Positions 49,392 through 58,074 of a stretch of DNA of 64,000 nucleotides are shown here, in pieces. A model generated the notes under the pieces. The model saw nothing but the letters and a program-made list of their open reading frames with translations. It did not search any database and was not told the DNA's origin. Position 1 is the first letter of the stretch. Each line of letters opens with the position of its first letter. The position numbers were made by a program, and so were the translations under genes. The stretch comes from Amycolatopsis pretoriensis (GTDB lineage: Bacteria; Actinomycetota; Actinomycetes; Mycobacteriales; Pseudonocardiaceae), in the NCBI RefSeq assembly GCF_900107925.1, contig NZ_FNUJ01000009.1:124001-188000 (forward strand), written 5' to 3'.

Positions 49392-50282
49392 GTGCCGCTG
49401 ACGGTGCTGGTGCCCGGGGGTTCCGGGCAGCTCGGCCGCGACCTGGCCGCGCTGGCCGCGCCCGGTGTCGACGTCGTCGCTCCCGGTTCGGCCGAGCTGG
49501 ACGTGACTTCGACGGGCCAGGTCCTGGCCGCGGTCGGCGCACTGGCCGACCGGGCCCGCGAGAACGGCTCGTCGCCGGTGGTGATCAACGCGGCGGCGTA
49601 CACGGCGGTCGACCAGGCGGAGACGGACGAGGAGCGGGCGTTCGCGGTGAACGCGGACGGGCCGCGCGTGTTGGCGGCGGCGTGCGCTTCCCGTCAGGTG
49701 CCGTTGATCCACGTTTCCACGGACTACGTGTTTCCGGGGGACGCTTCTAAGCCGTATGAGCCTTCGGACGAGCTGGGGCCGCGTTCGGCTTACGGCCGGA
49801 CCAAGGCGGCCGGTGAGGACGCCGTGCTCGGTTCGGGGGCTTCGTCGTGGGTCGTGCGCACGGGGTGGCTCTACGGGCATTCGGGTTCGAACTTCGTGAA
49901 GACCATGGCGCGGTTGGAGTCTTCGCGGCCGGAGTTGTCCGTTGTGGACGATCAGGTCGGGGGTCCTACGTGGACTGCCGATCTGGCGTCGGGGCTTCTC
50001 GAGCTGGCTTCGCGCGCGGCTGCCGGCGATGGGCCCGAGCGGCGGATCCTGCACTGCACGAACGGTGGTTCGGTGAGCTGGTGTGGGTTCGCCCGGGCGA
50101 TCTTTTCCCAGTTGGGCGCGGATCCATCGAGGGTGAAGCCGTGCACGTCGGCGGAGTACCCGCAGGCGGCGACGCGGCCGGCCTACTCGGTGTTGTCGCC
50201 GGCGTCGTGGAAAGAGGCGTGGCTGACCCCGCTGCGGCCGTGGGAAGAAGCCCTGGCCGCTTACTTCGAGGCTGACCGCTAG
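49392..50282 (+). CDS. rmlD: dTDP-4-dehydrorhamnose reductase
   Basis: A 296-residue SDR doing the last step to dTDP-L-rhamnose with NADPH. It begins TVLVPGGSGQLGRDLAALAA, with VVINAAAYTAVDQAETDEER, LIHVSTDYVFPGDASKPY, SAYGRTKAAGEDAVL (Tyr-x3-Lys) and VRTGWLYGHSGSNFVKTMAR. The GTG start follows rmlB by 9 bases. Codon bias weakens in the last third, next to the low-GC nuclease gene. In mycobacteria rmlD directly precedes wbbL. Here 9 kb of nuclease and glycosyltransferase genes separate them. Confidence 0.96.
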   Translation: MPLTVLVPGGSGQLGRDLAALAAPGVDVVAPGSAELDVTSTGQVLAAVGALADRARENGSSPVVINAAAYTAVDQAETDEERAFAVNADGPRVLAAACASRQVPLIHVSTDYVFPGDASKPYEPSDELGPRSAYGRTKAAGEDAVLGSGASSWVVRTGWLYGHSGSNFVKTMARLESSRPELSVVDDQVGGPTWTADLASGLLELASRAAAGDGPERRILHCTNGGSVSWCGFARAIFSQLGADPSRVKPCTSAEYPQAATRPAYSVLSPASWKEAWLTPLRPWEEALAAYFEADR

Positions 50283-50367
50283 CAGGTTAGTGAATCAGGC
50301 CTCTGCCTGTGCAAAAGTCCCGCTCGTGCAGTTCGATCGGCAGGCAGGATGACTCGGGTGGTATTGG

Positions 50368-50373
50368 TAGGCT
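50368..50373 (+). promoter_or_regulatory. -10 element of the nuclease gene
   Basis: TAGGCT ends 7 bases before the ATG at 50381, fitting a leaderless transcript separate from rmlD. There is no ribosome site. Confidence 0.45.
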
Positions 50374-50380
50374 GTCCGAC

Positions 50381-52396
50381 ATGGTGAGCAGGGCCTTGTC
50401 TGGTGGCTTCGGTACTCCTTGGGGTCCTCGAAAGGGGAGTTTTCCTTTCTTGCGGGGTGGGCACGAGAACTATCTGGCGGTGCTGCGGACCGCGCTCGAG
50501 GCGATGGCCACGCCGGTTGCCAAAGAGACGCTCATTCCTTGGGGTGGTACAGACTCTCTGATTTCAGCCTTGGAAGCCGTGAAGCAACTTGCTCCGGCGG
50601 GTCTCGTGCTGCGAAATTCCGACGGCACCGTCGAAGTCGCTGCAGAAGCTCGTCGCTGGTTGGAAACAGACGACGTTGCGGTTTTGGTTGAGATCTTTCA
50701 CCGCAATCTACGGTTCGTTGGGGAATTGTTGGTCGAGGTCGATGGTGGCGGGCTGACGACTGCTGAGATCGCTGAAGTGGCACGCCTGCACTATCAACTG
50801 GATTGGGCAACGCTCGATCAGGTCAACCGGCGCACGTACTGGCTACGCGCCACAGGCGTCGTGGAACTCCTCTTCACGGGAAAAGTAGTGCTCACCGAGC
50901 GTGGTCGCGAGGTTCTCGCTCGACTAGTGGTCGTCGGACGTGACGAATTCGGGCTCATCGATGATGAGCCGGATTCGGGCGCACTCGATCAGTTGTCTCC
51001 AGTGGTGGTCGCGTTGCTCGAAGATGCCGCCCGGCGAGGCTTGGCCGGACGAGTAGCTGCAGGTATGAGTTACGTCCCCAAAGGGGGCCAATACAACACC
51101 GTAGAGTCGCTGGCCGCGCAGGTGGATGCGGCGACGCCCGCCATCGAGCGCGGTGAATTCGTGGAATTCTGTTCTCGAGAGTTCACGGCCAAGCCGAGTT
51201 CATCCACTTCCGCGCTCGACACCGTGCGCAATACTGGACTGCTCACTCAGATCGGACGGGATACTTTCGCGGCGACCGAAGCCGCCCGCGCCTGGCGCAC
51301 CTCGAACACCGTCCTGGACTTGGTGGGAATCGTGCATGCCAATATTCGTTGTGTCGGCGAACTGCTCCCCCTGCTGGAAGAAAACCGGACTATCGGGGAG
51401 CTTGCGGAAATGGCACGTGTGCGGTTCGGTGGCTTGGTGCTGAAGACGCCGGTTTTGCGGAACCGCCTGCAGTTGCTCCGTGAAGCAGGGCTGGTAATGC
51501 AGCCTTCGTTCAGTTCATACCGAGCCACGTCCAAGGGACGTGTCTTCGCGTGCACACTTCCTCTTGAGGTCGAGAATTCTGCGAATGAGGAGAAGGCCAG
51601 CGAGAATACCGTTGGAACCGTGGACAGCGTCGTCCAAGATCTTATCGATGCCGCAGCCGACACTGCTCATTCCGACAACTTCGAGCGCGCACTGACGGTC
51701 GCTTTCCAGTCGATCGGGTTGGATGCGGAGCATCTCGGTGGTGCTGGACGCACCGACATCGTGATCACGGTCAGGCGAAGTCCGACCGAGCTGGTCAGGA
51801 TCATCGTTGACGCTAAGGCCACCAAGAACCAGGCCATTCATGAGGGAGCCGTCGACTTTTCCACGCTGGTTGAGCATCGTGGCCAGCACCAGGCCGACCA
51901 CGCTGCGTTGGTGGCGGTCGGATTCGATTCTGGGCGCGTCAAGAGCCGGGCTGCAGCCACGGGGATTGCCCTGATCACGGTGGACGAACTCGTAAGTGTG
52001 ATCGAGCGTTGTCGGGTCGAGCCGCTGGCCCCTGTCGAACTCGTCAATCTGTTCATCCCGGCGATGAAAGAGAAGCTGTGGTCCGACGCCGACCGACGAG
52101 CTGAGGTCATGGCAGCCGTGATCGTGGCCGTTGAAGACGAGTCGGAGTACGTCGCGGAAACCGGCGGAAGTTTCTCGACACGGGACATCCACCGGTCGTT
52201 GAGGCGATCAGTTGATCCATCGCCGGACATGACTGAAGTCCAAGAGGCTTTGAACCTACTTGCTTCGCCGTTGATTCAAGGAATCAAAGCTGACGGTAGG
52301 AACGGGTATTTGCCAGGGTTTCCGGCCGAGTCGGTAGCAGCGCGGTTGCGCTTCCTCAGTGCAGCAGTGAACGGAGCGACAGGACCGGCTCAGTGA
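50381..52396 (+). CDS. PD-(D/E)XK nuclease-domain protein with duplicated helical/winged module (putative defence gene)
   Basis: A 671-residue protein of clearly lower G+C than its neighbours and with freer codon use. Two similar modules occur at about residues 88-182 and 300-393. Each has a W(L/R)-T-(D/N)-V...E/G-I-H-N-(L/I)-R-x-VGELL segment followed by a winged-helix-like stretch. From about 433 a restriction-endonuclease fold follows: Glu435 in FERALTVAFQSIG, Asp459 in GRTDIVITV, Asp477/Lys479 in IIVDAKATKN, then HQADHAALVAVGFDSGRV and GIALITVDELVSVIE, the usual order of Mrr-like nucleases. The last 90 residues look helical. No methylase accompanies it. It lies between rmlD and the glycosyltransferases, overlapping the next gene by 7 bases. 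Its target and partners are unknown. Confidence 0.8.
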   Translation: MVSRALSGGFGTPWGPRKGSFPFLRGGHENYLAVLRTALEAMATPVAKETLIPWGGTDSLISALEAVKQLAPAGLVLRNSDGTVEVAAEARRWLETDDVAVLVEIFHRNLRFVGELLVEVDGGGLTTAEIAEVARLHYQLDWATLDQVNRRTYWLRATGVVELLFTGKVVLTERGREVLARLVVVGRDEFGLIDDEPDSGALDQLSPVVVALLEDAARRGLAGRVAAGMSYVPKGGQYNTVESLAAQVDAATPAIERGEFVEFCSREFTAKPSSSTSALDTVRNTGLLTQIGRDTFAATEAARAWRTSNTVLDLVGIVHANIRCVGELLPLLEENRTIGELAEMARVRFGGLVLKTPVLRNRLQLLREAGLVMQPSFSSYRATSKGRVFACTLPLEVENSANEEKASENTVGTVDSVVQDLIDAAADTAHSDNFERALTVAFQSIGLDAEHLGGAGRTDIVITVRRSPTELVRIIVDAKATKNQAIHEGAVDFSTLVEHRGQHQADHAALVAVGFDSGRVKSRAAATGIALITVDELVSVIERCRVEPLAPVELVNLFIPAMKEKLWSDADRRAEVMAAVIVAVEDESEYVAETGGSFSTRDIHRSLRRSVDPSPDMTEVQEALNLLASPLIQGIKADGRNGYLPGFPAESVAARLRFLSAAVNGATGPAQ

Positions 52397-53475
52397 CGGC
52401 CTGAGGCCATCCGGTAGGCGCCGACCGTCAGCTCGGCGCACGTCCGCCACGTGAAGTTCGCCGCGTGCGCGCGACGCGAAGCCGACGTTGCCACCGCGTG
52501 CGGGTCCGTCACCGCCGTTCGCAACGCCTCCGCCAACCCGTCCACGTCGCCGTACTGGACCAGGCTCGCGCAGTCGCCCGCGACTTCGCGCAACGCCGGG
52601 ATGTCCGTGCACACCACCGGGACGTCCGACGCCATCGCCTCCAGGACCGGCAGCCCGAACCCCTCGTCCCGGGACGGCAGCACCAGCGCCGATGCCCCGG
52701 CCACCACCGTGCGCAGGTCCACATCGGACAGATAGCCGGTCTGCGAAGTCCGGGCCGTGCGCGGGAACGGGCCCGGGCCGGCGAACACCAGGTCCGGCAG
52801 GTCCGGCGCGGCCTCGTGCGTGCGGGTCAGCCAGTCCAGACCCTTGCGCGGCCCCGCGGCCCCGGCGAACAACAAGTACCGCGACGGCAGCCCGAGACGC
52901 GCGCGACGCTCGTCGTCGGGCGGGCGCGCCGTGAACCACGCCGGGTTGACGCCCAGCGGTGTCACCACGATCTTGTCGCGCGAGACGTCCAGGCGCTCCG
53001 CCACCGAGTCGGCCACCGCCGACGTCGGGGTGCAGATCACGTTCGCGCGGCGGGCGCCGCGGCGGACCAGTTCCGGCAGACCGCGGTCGCTCGGGGCCAG
53101 CTCCGCGGGATTGTCCAAAAAGGCCAGGTCGTGGATCGTCACCACGCCCGCCGCGCGGAACCGGCCCGGCAGCACGAAGTTCGTGCCGTGCACGACGTCC
53201 GTCGGGCCGGCGAACAGCTCCACCGGCGGGAAGTCCGAGCGCTCCCACGCCGCCCGCAGAAGCCGGGCCGCCACCGGCATCCCGCGCGCCCGGGCGCCGT
53301 ACGGGAGCACGTGGCGCAGCCGGCGCCAGCCGCGCAGCGTGAACGCCACCGCGCGCGTGTCCACCTCGGGGATCGACACCAGCTCTTCGATCAGCGCCGA
53401 GGTGTACCGGCCGATGCCGGTGCGCGCGCCGAGCAGCGGGGTGCCGTCGAGGAGGACGCTCAGGGACCTAGCCAC
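52390..53475 (-). CDS. Glycosyltransferase, GT4 family
   Basis: A 361-residue GT-B fold transferase. The N-terminal domain holds LLDGTPLLGARTGIGRYTSA, DVVHGTNFVLPGRFRAAGVV and a TIHDLAFLDNP segment. The C-terminal donor domain has YLLFAGAAGPRKGLDWLTR and the E-x7-E motif in PSRDEGFGLPVLEAMASDVP. Donor and acceptor sugars are unknown. It overlaps the bifunctional transferase gene by 8 bases and so is coupled to it. Together with the rml genes it probably builds a rhamnose-containing surface glycan. Confidence 0.92.
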   Translation of the reverse strand: MARSLSVLLDGTPLLGARTGIGRYTSALIEELVSIPEVDTRAVAFTLRGWRRLRHVLPYGARARGMPVAARLLRAAWERSDFPPVELFAGPTDVVHGTNFVLPGRFRAAGVVTIHDLAFLDNPAELAPSDRGLPELVRRGARRANVICTPTSAVADSVAERLDVSRDKIVVTPLGVNPAWFTARPPDDERRARLGLPSRYLLFAGAAGPRKGLDWLTRTHEAAPDLPDLVFAGPGPFPRTARTSQTGYLSDVDLRTVVAGASALVLPSRDEGFGLPVLEAMASDVPVVCTDIPALREVAGDCASLVQYGDVDGLAEALRTAVTDPHAVATSASRRAHAANFTWRTCAELTVGAYRMASGRH

Positions 53476-55978
53476 GGCGGAGCCGCTGCTTCACGAGCTT
53501 CAACGCCCGGCCGCCCGCGCGCCGCGCCAGCTCCGACGGACCGCCCGCGGCGAGGTACTCGCGGATCAGGTCGGCGTCGCGGCGCAGCATCGCGCGGCCG
53601 CGCGCCGGCGCCGTCGTCGTCAGGTCCGCCGAGCCGGGCAGCCGGTCGGCCGCCGGACGCGGGTCGCGGCAGAACTCCACCAGCGGCTTCAGCGCCTCCG
53701 GCCAGGTGTAGCGCTGCGCGACGGCGGCGATCCGCTCGACGCAGCCCGCGGCGAACTCCTCGTCGTACAAGCACTTCTCGAGCGCTTCGGCCAGCGCGGA
53801 CGCGTCCTCGGCCGGGACGACGACGCCCAGCCGTTCGGCCCGCACGAGGTCGGCGAACGAGTCGCCGTCGGTGGTGACGATCGGCAGCCCGGCCCACAGG
53901 TAGTCGAGGACGCGGGTGCGGAACGCGAACGTCGTCTCGACGTGCTCGTAGTGCGTCGTGACACCGCAGTTCGCGTCCAGCAGCCAGTTCTGGCGCTCGT
54001 GGTAGGGCACCCACTGCTCGTTGAAGTAGACGTGCTTCCCGGTCAGCCCCAGCGAATCCGCGAGCCGGATCGTGCGCGTGCCGATGTCCATCTCGGCGAC
54101 CTCGGGGTTCGGGTGCTTCATGCCGAGGAACACCAGCCGGACGTCGGCACGGCGGCGGCGCAGCTCGTCCATCGCGCGGATCAGCGTCAGCGGGTCGAAC
54201 CAGCTGTAGACCCCGCCGGCCCACAGGATGACGTGGTCGGTGCCGCCGATGCCCAGCGACGAGCGCAGCCCGGGCCCGGTGCGCACCGGCGCCTGCGGCG
54301 ACAGTCCGAAGGGGACGACCGCGAGCAGCGACTGCGTCGTCGGGTCGGCGTCGTAGAGCCGCGGGGAAAGCCGGCCGAGCGCGGCGAGGTGGCCGAGCCA
54401 GAGGTGGCGCTGCCGTTCGGACGCGCAGAGGAAGAAGTCGCCGCGCTCGATCTGGGCGTCCAGCACGCGGGTGACGCCGGCGAGGTCGGCCGCGCGCCGG
54501 TCGTCGGCGATGCCCTTGCCCTGCTCCAGCAGCTCCAGGTGCATCGGGTCGTAGAGGTCCGCGACGACGATCTTGCCGCTGTGCTCCTTCTTCAGCGACG
54601 GCGCCAGTTCGAGCACGTGCCCCTGCAGGACGACGACGTCGGCCCAGGCGACCGGCGCTTCCAGCTCGCGGTGCTTGCCCGCGCTGACGCGGAACGGCGC
54701 CGGCGGCGGCGTGGCGAGCGGGTTGGTGGTGACGAGGTGGACGTCGTGCTCGGCGGACAGCGCCAGCGCGATGTTCCAGGCGCGGATCGCCGGGCCGGCC
54801 ATCCGCTCGGTGAGCGCGTCGCCGGTGATCACCAGGATCTTGCGACGCTGCCCGAACGCCTTCTCGATGCCGAACGCCTCGACGAGGATGTCGTGCGCGG
54901 CGAGGTAGCGCGGCAGCGGGTACGCGGGCTCCAAAGCCTTGCGCAGCAAGGGAAGCAGGTCGGCGTCGGTGCGGACGCGGGCGGCCTGCTCGACCGCGCG
55001 CGACTCGGCCAGCGACGGCAGCTGCTCGACGAACTGGTCGATCGCGAGCAGCCCGGCGAGCGTCGTCCGCGGGATGGCGACGTCGCCGGACTCGATCGGG
55101 CCGACACCTTTTTCGAGGTCCAGCTGCGTCGCGTCGAGTTCGCCGCGGGCGGTGGCCCGGCGCACGGCCAGGGCGAGCGCCGCGGGCAGCGCGCGGGCGA
55201 GCGTCTCGTCGGAAAGGTTCTTGTAGAGCGCGGCGAGGGCGTTGCGCTCCAGGAGGAAGGTCTCGCGGCCGGTTTCCGGCGTGTCGACGGCGGCCATCGT
55301 GCCGTGGTGGCGGTGGTAGGTCAGCGATTCGGGGACGTACCGGAGGCGCCAGCCGCGCAGGTTGAGCCGCCAGCCGAGGTCGACGTCCTCGTAGAACATG
55401 AAGAACCGCTCGTCGAAGCCGCCCAGCTCGGCGAACACCGAAGAGCGGACGAACATCGCCGAGCCGGTGCCGAACAGGACGTCCTTGGCGACCTCGTGCT
55501 CGGCGGCCGGGACGTCGGCCAGCGGCGAGCCCGCGTGACGCTTGTAGCCCATGCCGAACCAGGTCAGGCCGCCGTCGACGAAGTCGGCGCCGGTGCCCTC
55601 CCAGTCGAGGACCTTGCTGGCCACGGCGGCGACGCGGGGCTGCGCGCGCAGCTCGGCGACCGCGGCGGAGACCCAGCCGAGGGCCGGGCGGGCGTCGTTG
55701 TTGAGGAAGGCGAGGACAGTGCCCTTCGCGTGCTTCGCGCCGAGGTTGCAGCCGCCGGCGAACCCGGTGTTGCGCCCGGCCTCGACGACGTTGGCCCGCG
55801 GAACGGCTTCGCGGATGAGCGCGGCTTCGTCGGAGTCGACGGAGTTGTCCACGCAGATCAGCTCGAGCTCGGGGTAGTCGTGCTCGGCGAGCGCGCGCAG
55901 GCAGGCGATCGTGTCGTCGGCACCGCGGTAATTGACCACGATCACCGAGACGAGCGGTTGCGGTTCCCCCTGCGCCAA
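53468..55978 (-). CDS. Bifunctional glycosyltransferase (GT2 + GT4)
   Basis: An 836-residue two-domain enzyme. Residues about 8-240 are a GT2 (GT-A) domain: VSVIVVNYRGADDTIACLRA, VVEAGRNTGFAGGCNLGAKH, the DXD-type LAFLNNDARPALGW and FYEDVDLGWRLNLRGWRLRY, close to rhamnosyltransferases. A helical linker (240-380) leads to a GT-B domain (about 385-760) with VILWAGGVYSWFDPLTLIRA and LDYLWAGLPIVTTDGDSFAD. Two transferases in one chain suggest successive additions of two sugars. It overlaps the downstream GT4 and follows the GT2 gene at 56010 after 31 bases. Confidence 0.92.
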   Translation of the reverse strand: MAQGEPQPLVSVIVVNYRGADDTIACLRALAEHDYPELELICVDNSVDSDEAALIREAVPRANVVEAGRNTGFAGGCNLGAKHAKGTVLAFLNNDARPALGWVSAAVAELRAQPRVAAVASKVLDWEGTGADFVDGGLTWFGMGYKRHAGSPLADVPAAEHEVAKDVLFGTGSAMFVRSSVFAELGGFDERFFMFYEDVDLGWRLNLRGWRLRYVPESLTYHRHHGTMAAVDTPETGRETFLLERNALAALYKNLSDETLARALPAALALAVRRATARGELDATQLDLEKGVGPIESGDVAIPRTTLAGLLAIDQFVEQLPSLAESRAVEQAARVRTDADLLPLLRKALEPAYPLPRYLAAHDILVEAFGIEKAFGQRRKILVITGDALTERMAGPAIRAWNIALALSAEHDVHLVTTNPLATPPPAPFRVSAGKHRELEAPVAWADVVVLQGHVLELAPSLKKEHSGKIVVADLYDPMHLELLEQGKGIADDRRAADLAGVTRVLDAQIERGDFFLCASERQRHLWLGHLAALGRLSPRLYDADPTTQSLLAVVPFGLSPQAPVRTGPGLRSSLGIGGTDHVILWAGGVYSWFDPLTLIRAMDELRRRRADVRLVFLGMKHPNPEVAEMDIGTRTIRLADSLGLTGKHVYFNEQWVPYHERQNWLLDANCGVTTHYEHVETTFAFRTRVLDYLWAGLPIVTTDGDSFADLVRAERLGVVVPAEDASALAEALEKCLYDEEFAAGCVERIAAVAQRYTWPEALKPLVEFCRDPRPAADRLPGSADLTTTAPARGRAMLRRDADLIREYLAAGGPSELARRAGGRALKLVKQRLRRG

Positions 55979-56009
55979 AGCCAGCTCCTTCGTCGGGAAT
56001 TGCGCCAGC

Positions 56010-56936
56010 TTAAAGGCCAGCCCAAGCCTCCCAGACCGCGCCTCGGCTCAGCGCGGCCTCGCGGCCGATCTCGCGGCGGGCCGCGAGCGTCGCGGGCAGC
56101 CGCGTCACCACCTCGGCCAGCACCCGGCAGCGCAGGCCGAAGCGGAAGTTCGCCGCGGCCGGACGGCCCGGGCGCAGCGGCAGCACCGCTGTCAACACGG
56201 CGAACTTCACCAGCTGGTTCACCGCGACCGCGCGGGGCGCGCAGCGCAGCAGCATGAGCAGCCGGTTGCGCTCGTTCCAGCGGTGGAACAGCGGCGAACC
56301 CAGCTCGGTACTGACGCCGTGGGCGTGCCGGACGCGGGCCTCGGGCGCCGCGACGACGTCCCAGCCGGCCAGCCGCAGCCGCCACGCCGTGTCGGTGTCC
56401 TCGTAGTAGCAGAAGAACCCGGCCGGGACGCCGTGCACGCTCGTCAGCACGTCCGTCCGCAGCAGCGCCGCGCCGCCGCAGAAGCCGAACACCTCGGCGG
56501 CGGGCTCGGTGAGGTCGGCGCCGTGGCCGTCGGCGGTCAGCCGGACGCCGGCGGACTGCGTGCTGCCGTCACCCCGCACGAGCAACGACGTCGCCGCGCC
56601 GGCCAGGGGTGCTTTCTCCAGGGTGTCTTCGAGTGTCGCGAGCCAGTCCGGCTCGGGTTCGGCGTCGTCGTTCAGCCACGCCATCAACGGGGTTTCGACG
56701 CGTTTCGCGGCGACGGCGAGCGCGCCCGCGTACCCCGTGTTGCGCGGCAGGCGGATTACTTGCGGACGCGAAGGATGGGCCGCGAGCAGGGCGGCGGTGC
56801 CGTCGTCGGAGGCGTTGTCCACCACGAGCGTCCGATGTGGACGCGTCTGCGCGGCGAGCGCGTCGAGGCAGGCGGTGACGTGCCCGGCACCCCGCCAGGT
56901 CACGACGACCACCGTGGTGGCGGGATTCGCGGTCAC
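56010..56936 (-). CDS. Glycosyltransferase, GT2 family (rhamnosyltransferase-like)
   Basis: A 308-residue GT-A enzyme. Motifs are TTVVVVTWRGAGHVTACLDA, LVVDNASDDGTAALLAAHP, LPRNTGYAGALAVAAKRV, the DXD region AWLNDDAEPEPDW and CYYEDTDTAWRLRLAGWDVV. The C-terminal hydrophobic stretch (LVKFAVLTAVLPLRPGR) may touch the membrane. The GTG at 56936 heads the leftward transferase operon, 18 bases from the divergent GT4 gene at 56955, so the two promoters overlap. Confidence 0.9.
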   Translation of the reverse strand: MTANPATTVVVVTWRGAGHVTACLDALAAQTRPHRTLVVDNASDDGTAALLAAHPSRPQVIRLPRNTGYAGALAVAAKRVETPLMAWLNDDAEPEPDWLATLEDTLEKAPLAGAATSLLVRGDGSTQSAGVRLTADGHGADLTEPAAEVFGFCGGAALLRTDVLTSVHGVPAGFFCYYEDTDTAWRLRLAGWDVVAAPEARVRHAHGVSTELGSPLFHRWNERNRLLMLLRCAPRAVAVNQLVKFAVLTAVLPLRPGRPAAANFRFGLRCRVLAEVVTRLPATLAARREIGREAALSRGAVWEAWAGL

Positions 56937-56954
56937 GTCCCGCACAATAGCCGC

Positions 56955-58046
56955 GTGCCCGAACTGGTCGTGCTCGCCGAGCAGCTCCTCGCGCCCGTGC
57001 CCGGTGGCACCGGGCGCTACACGGCCGAGCTGCTGCCCGCCCTCGCGCGGACCGCGCCGAAGGGGTGGACGGTCTCCAGCGTCGTCGCGCGGCACGCCGA
57101 CGTCGGCGCGGCCCGGCTGGACGGCGTCGAAGGCCCGCGGGTGCTGCGTTCGCCGCCGCGGGTGCTGGTCGGCGCCTGGCAGCTGGGGTTGCCGTGGTGG
57201 CCGGGTGGCGACGCGGTGCACGCGCCGACGCCGTTCGCGCCGCCGCGCGCGCCGGCCGGGAAGACGTTGAGCGTCACGGTGCACGACACCGTGCCGTGGA
57301 CCCACCCCGAGACGCTCACCGCGCGCGGGGTCAGCTGGCACCGGTCGATGATCGCGCGGGCCGCGCGGCGGGCGTCCGGGCTGGTCGTGCCGACGCGGGC
57401 GGTCGCCGACGAGCTGGCGGTGCTGATCGACGTCGACGTCCCGGTGCGCGTGGTGCCGCACGGCGTGCGGGTCCCGGCCGGGTCGGCGCCGCTGGACCTG
57501 CCGCCGCGGTACGTGCTGGCCGTCGGGACGATCGAGCCGCGCAAGGGCATCGACGTGCTGGTCGACGCGGTCGCGGCGCTCGACGGCGTGGTGCTGGTGC
57601 TCGCCGGGCAGCCCGGCTGGGGCGGCATCGACCCGGCCGCGCTGGCGGCCGATCGCGGGCTCCCCGCGGACCGGCTGCGGGTGCTGGGGAAGGTGTCGGA
57701 CGCCGAGCTGGCGACGGCGTTGCGCCAGGCCGACGTGCTGGCCGTGCCGAGCCTGGCCGAGGGGTTCGGGATGGGCCTGCTCGAAGCGATGGCGGCCGGG
57801 GTCCCGGTGGTGCACACGGACGTCCCGGCCCTGGCCGAGGTGGCGGGCGGCGCGGGGATCACGGTCCCGCGCGGCGACGCCCGGGCGTTGGCCGCGGCGT
57901 TGCGAGAGGTGCTGGGATCACCCTCCGTGGCGGCTGATCTCACACGATCGGGGAGGGCGCGCGCGCGGACGTTCACCTGGCGCCGCGCCGCGGAAGCCGT
58001 CTGGGCCATTCACACGCGTGACCGGTTTGCCAGTTCCCCACCATGA
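56955..58046 (+). CDS. Glycosyltransferase, GT4 family
   Basis: A 363-residue GT-B transferase. The start PELVVLAEQLLAPVPGGTGR places the acceptor domain. LSVTVHDTVPWTHPETLTAR, YVLAVGTIEPRKGIDVLVDA and the E-x7-E donor motif PSLAEGFGMGLLEAMAAGVP follow. The order resembles mannosyltransferases, but the sugar is unknown. The GTG start follows CACAATAG, a possible -10 only a few bases away. It precedes another GT4 gene by 28 bases. Confidence 0.9.
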   Translation: MPELVVLAEQLLAPVPGGTGRYTAELLPALARTAPKGWTVSSVVARHADVGAARLDGVEGPRVLRSPPRVLVGAWQLGLPWWPGGDAVHAPTPFAPPRAPAGKTLSVTVHDTVPWTHPETLTARGVSWHRSMIARAARRASGLVVPTRAVADELAVLIDVDVPVRVVPHGVRVPAGSAPLDLPPRYVLAVGTIEPRKGIDVLVDAVAALDGVVLVLAGQPGWGGIDPAALAADRGLPADRLRVLGKVSDAELATALRQADVLAVPSLAEGFGMGLLEAMAAGVPVVHTDVPALAEVAGGAGITVPRGDARALAAALREVLGSPSVAADLTRSGRARARTFTWRRAAEAVWAIHTRDRFASSPP

Positions 58047-58062
58047 CGCGGGGTCACCGCCG

Positions 58063-58068
58063 TACCCT
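58063..58068 (+). promoter_or_regulatory. -10-like element before the third GT4 gene
   Basis: TACCCT ends 6 bases before the GTG at 58075, between two co-directional GT4 genes. It may give the downstream gene its own leaderless transcript. Confidence 0.3.
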
Positions 58069-58074
58069 GCAGGG

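Noticed and set aside
52757..56257. A 1166-codon open frame on the + strand
   Set aside because: It is antisense to two well-supported glycosyltransferase genes and reads as low-complexity Arg/Ala/Gly.
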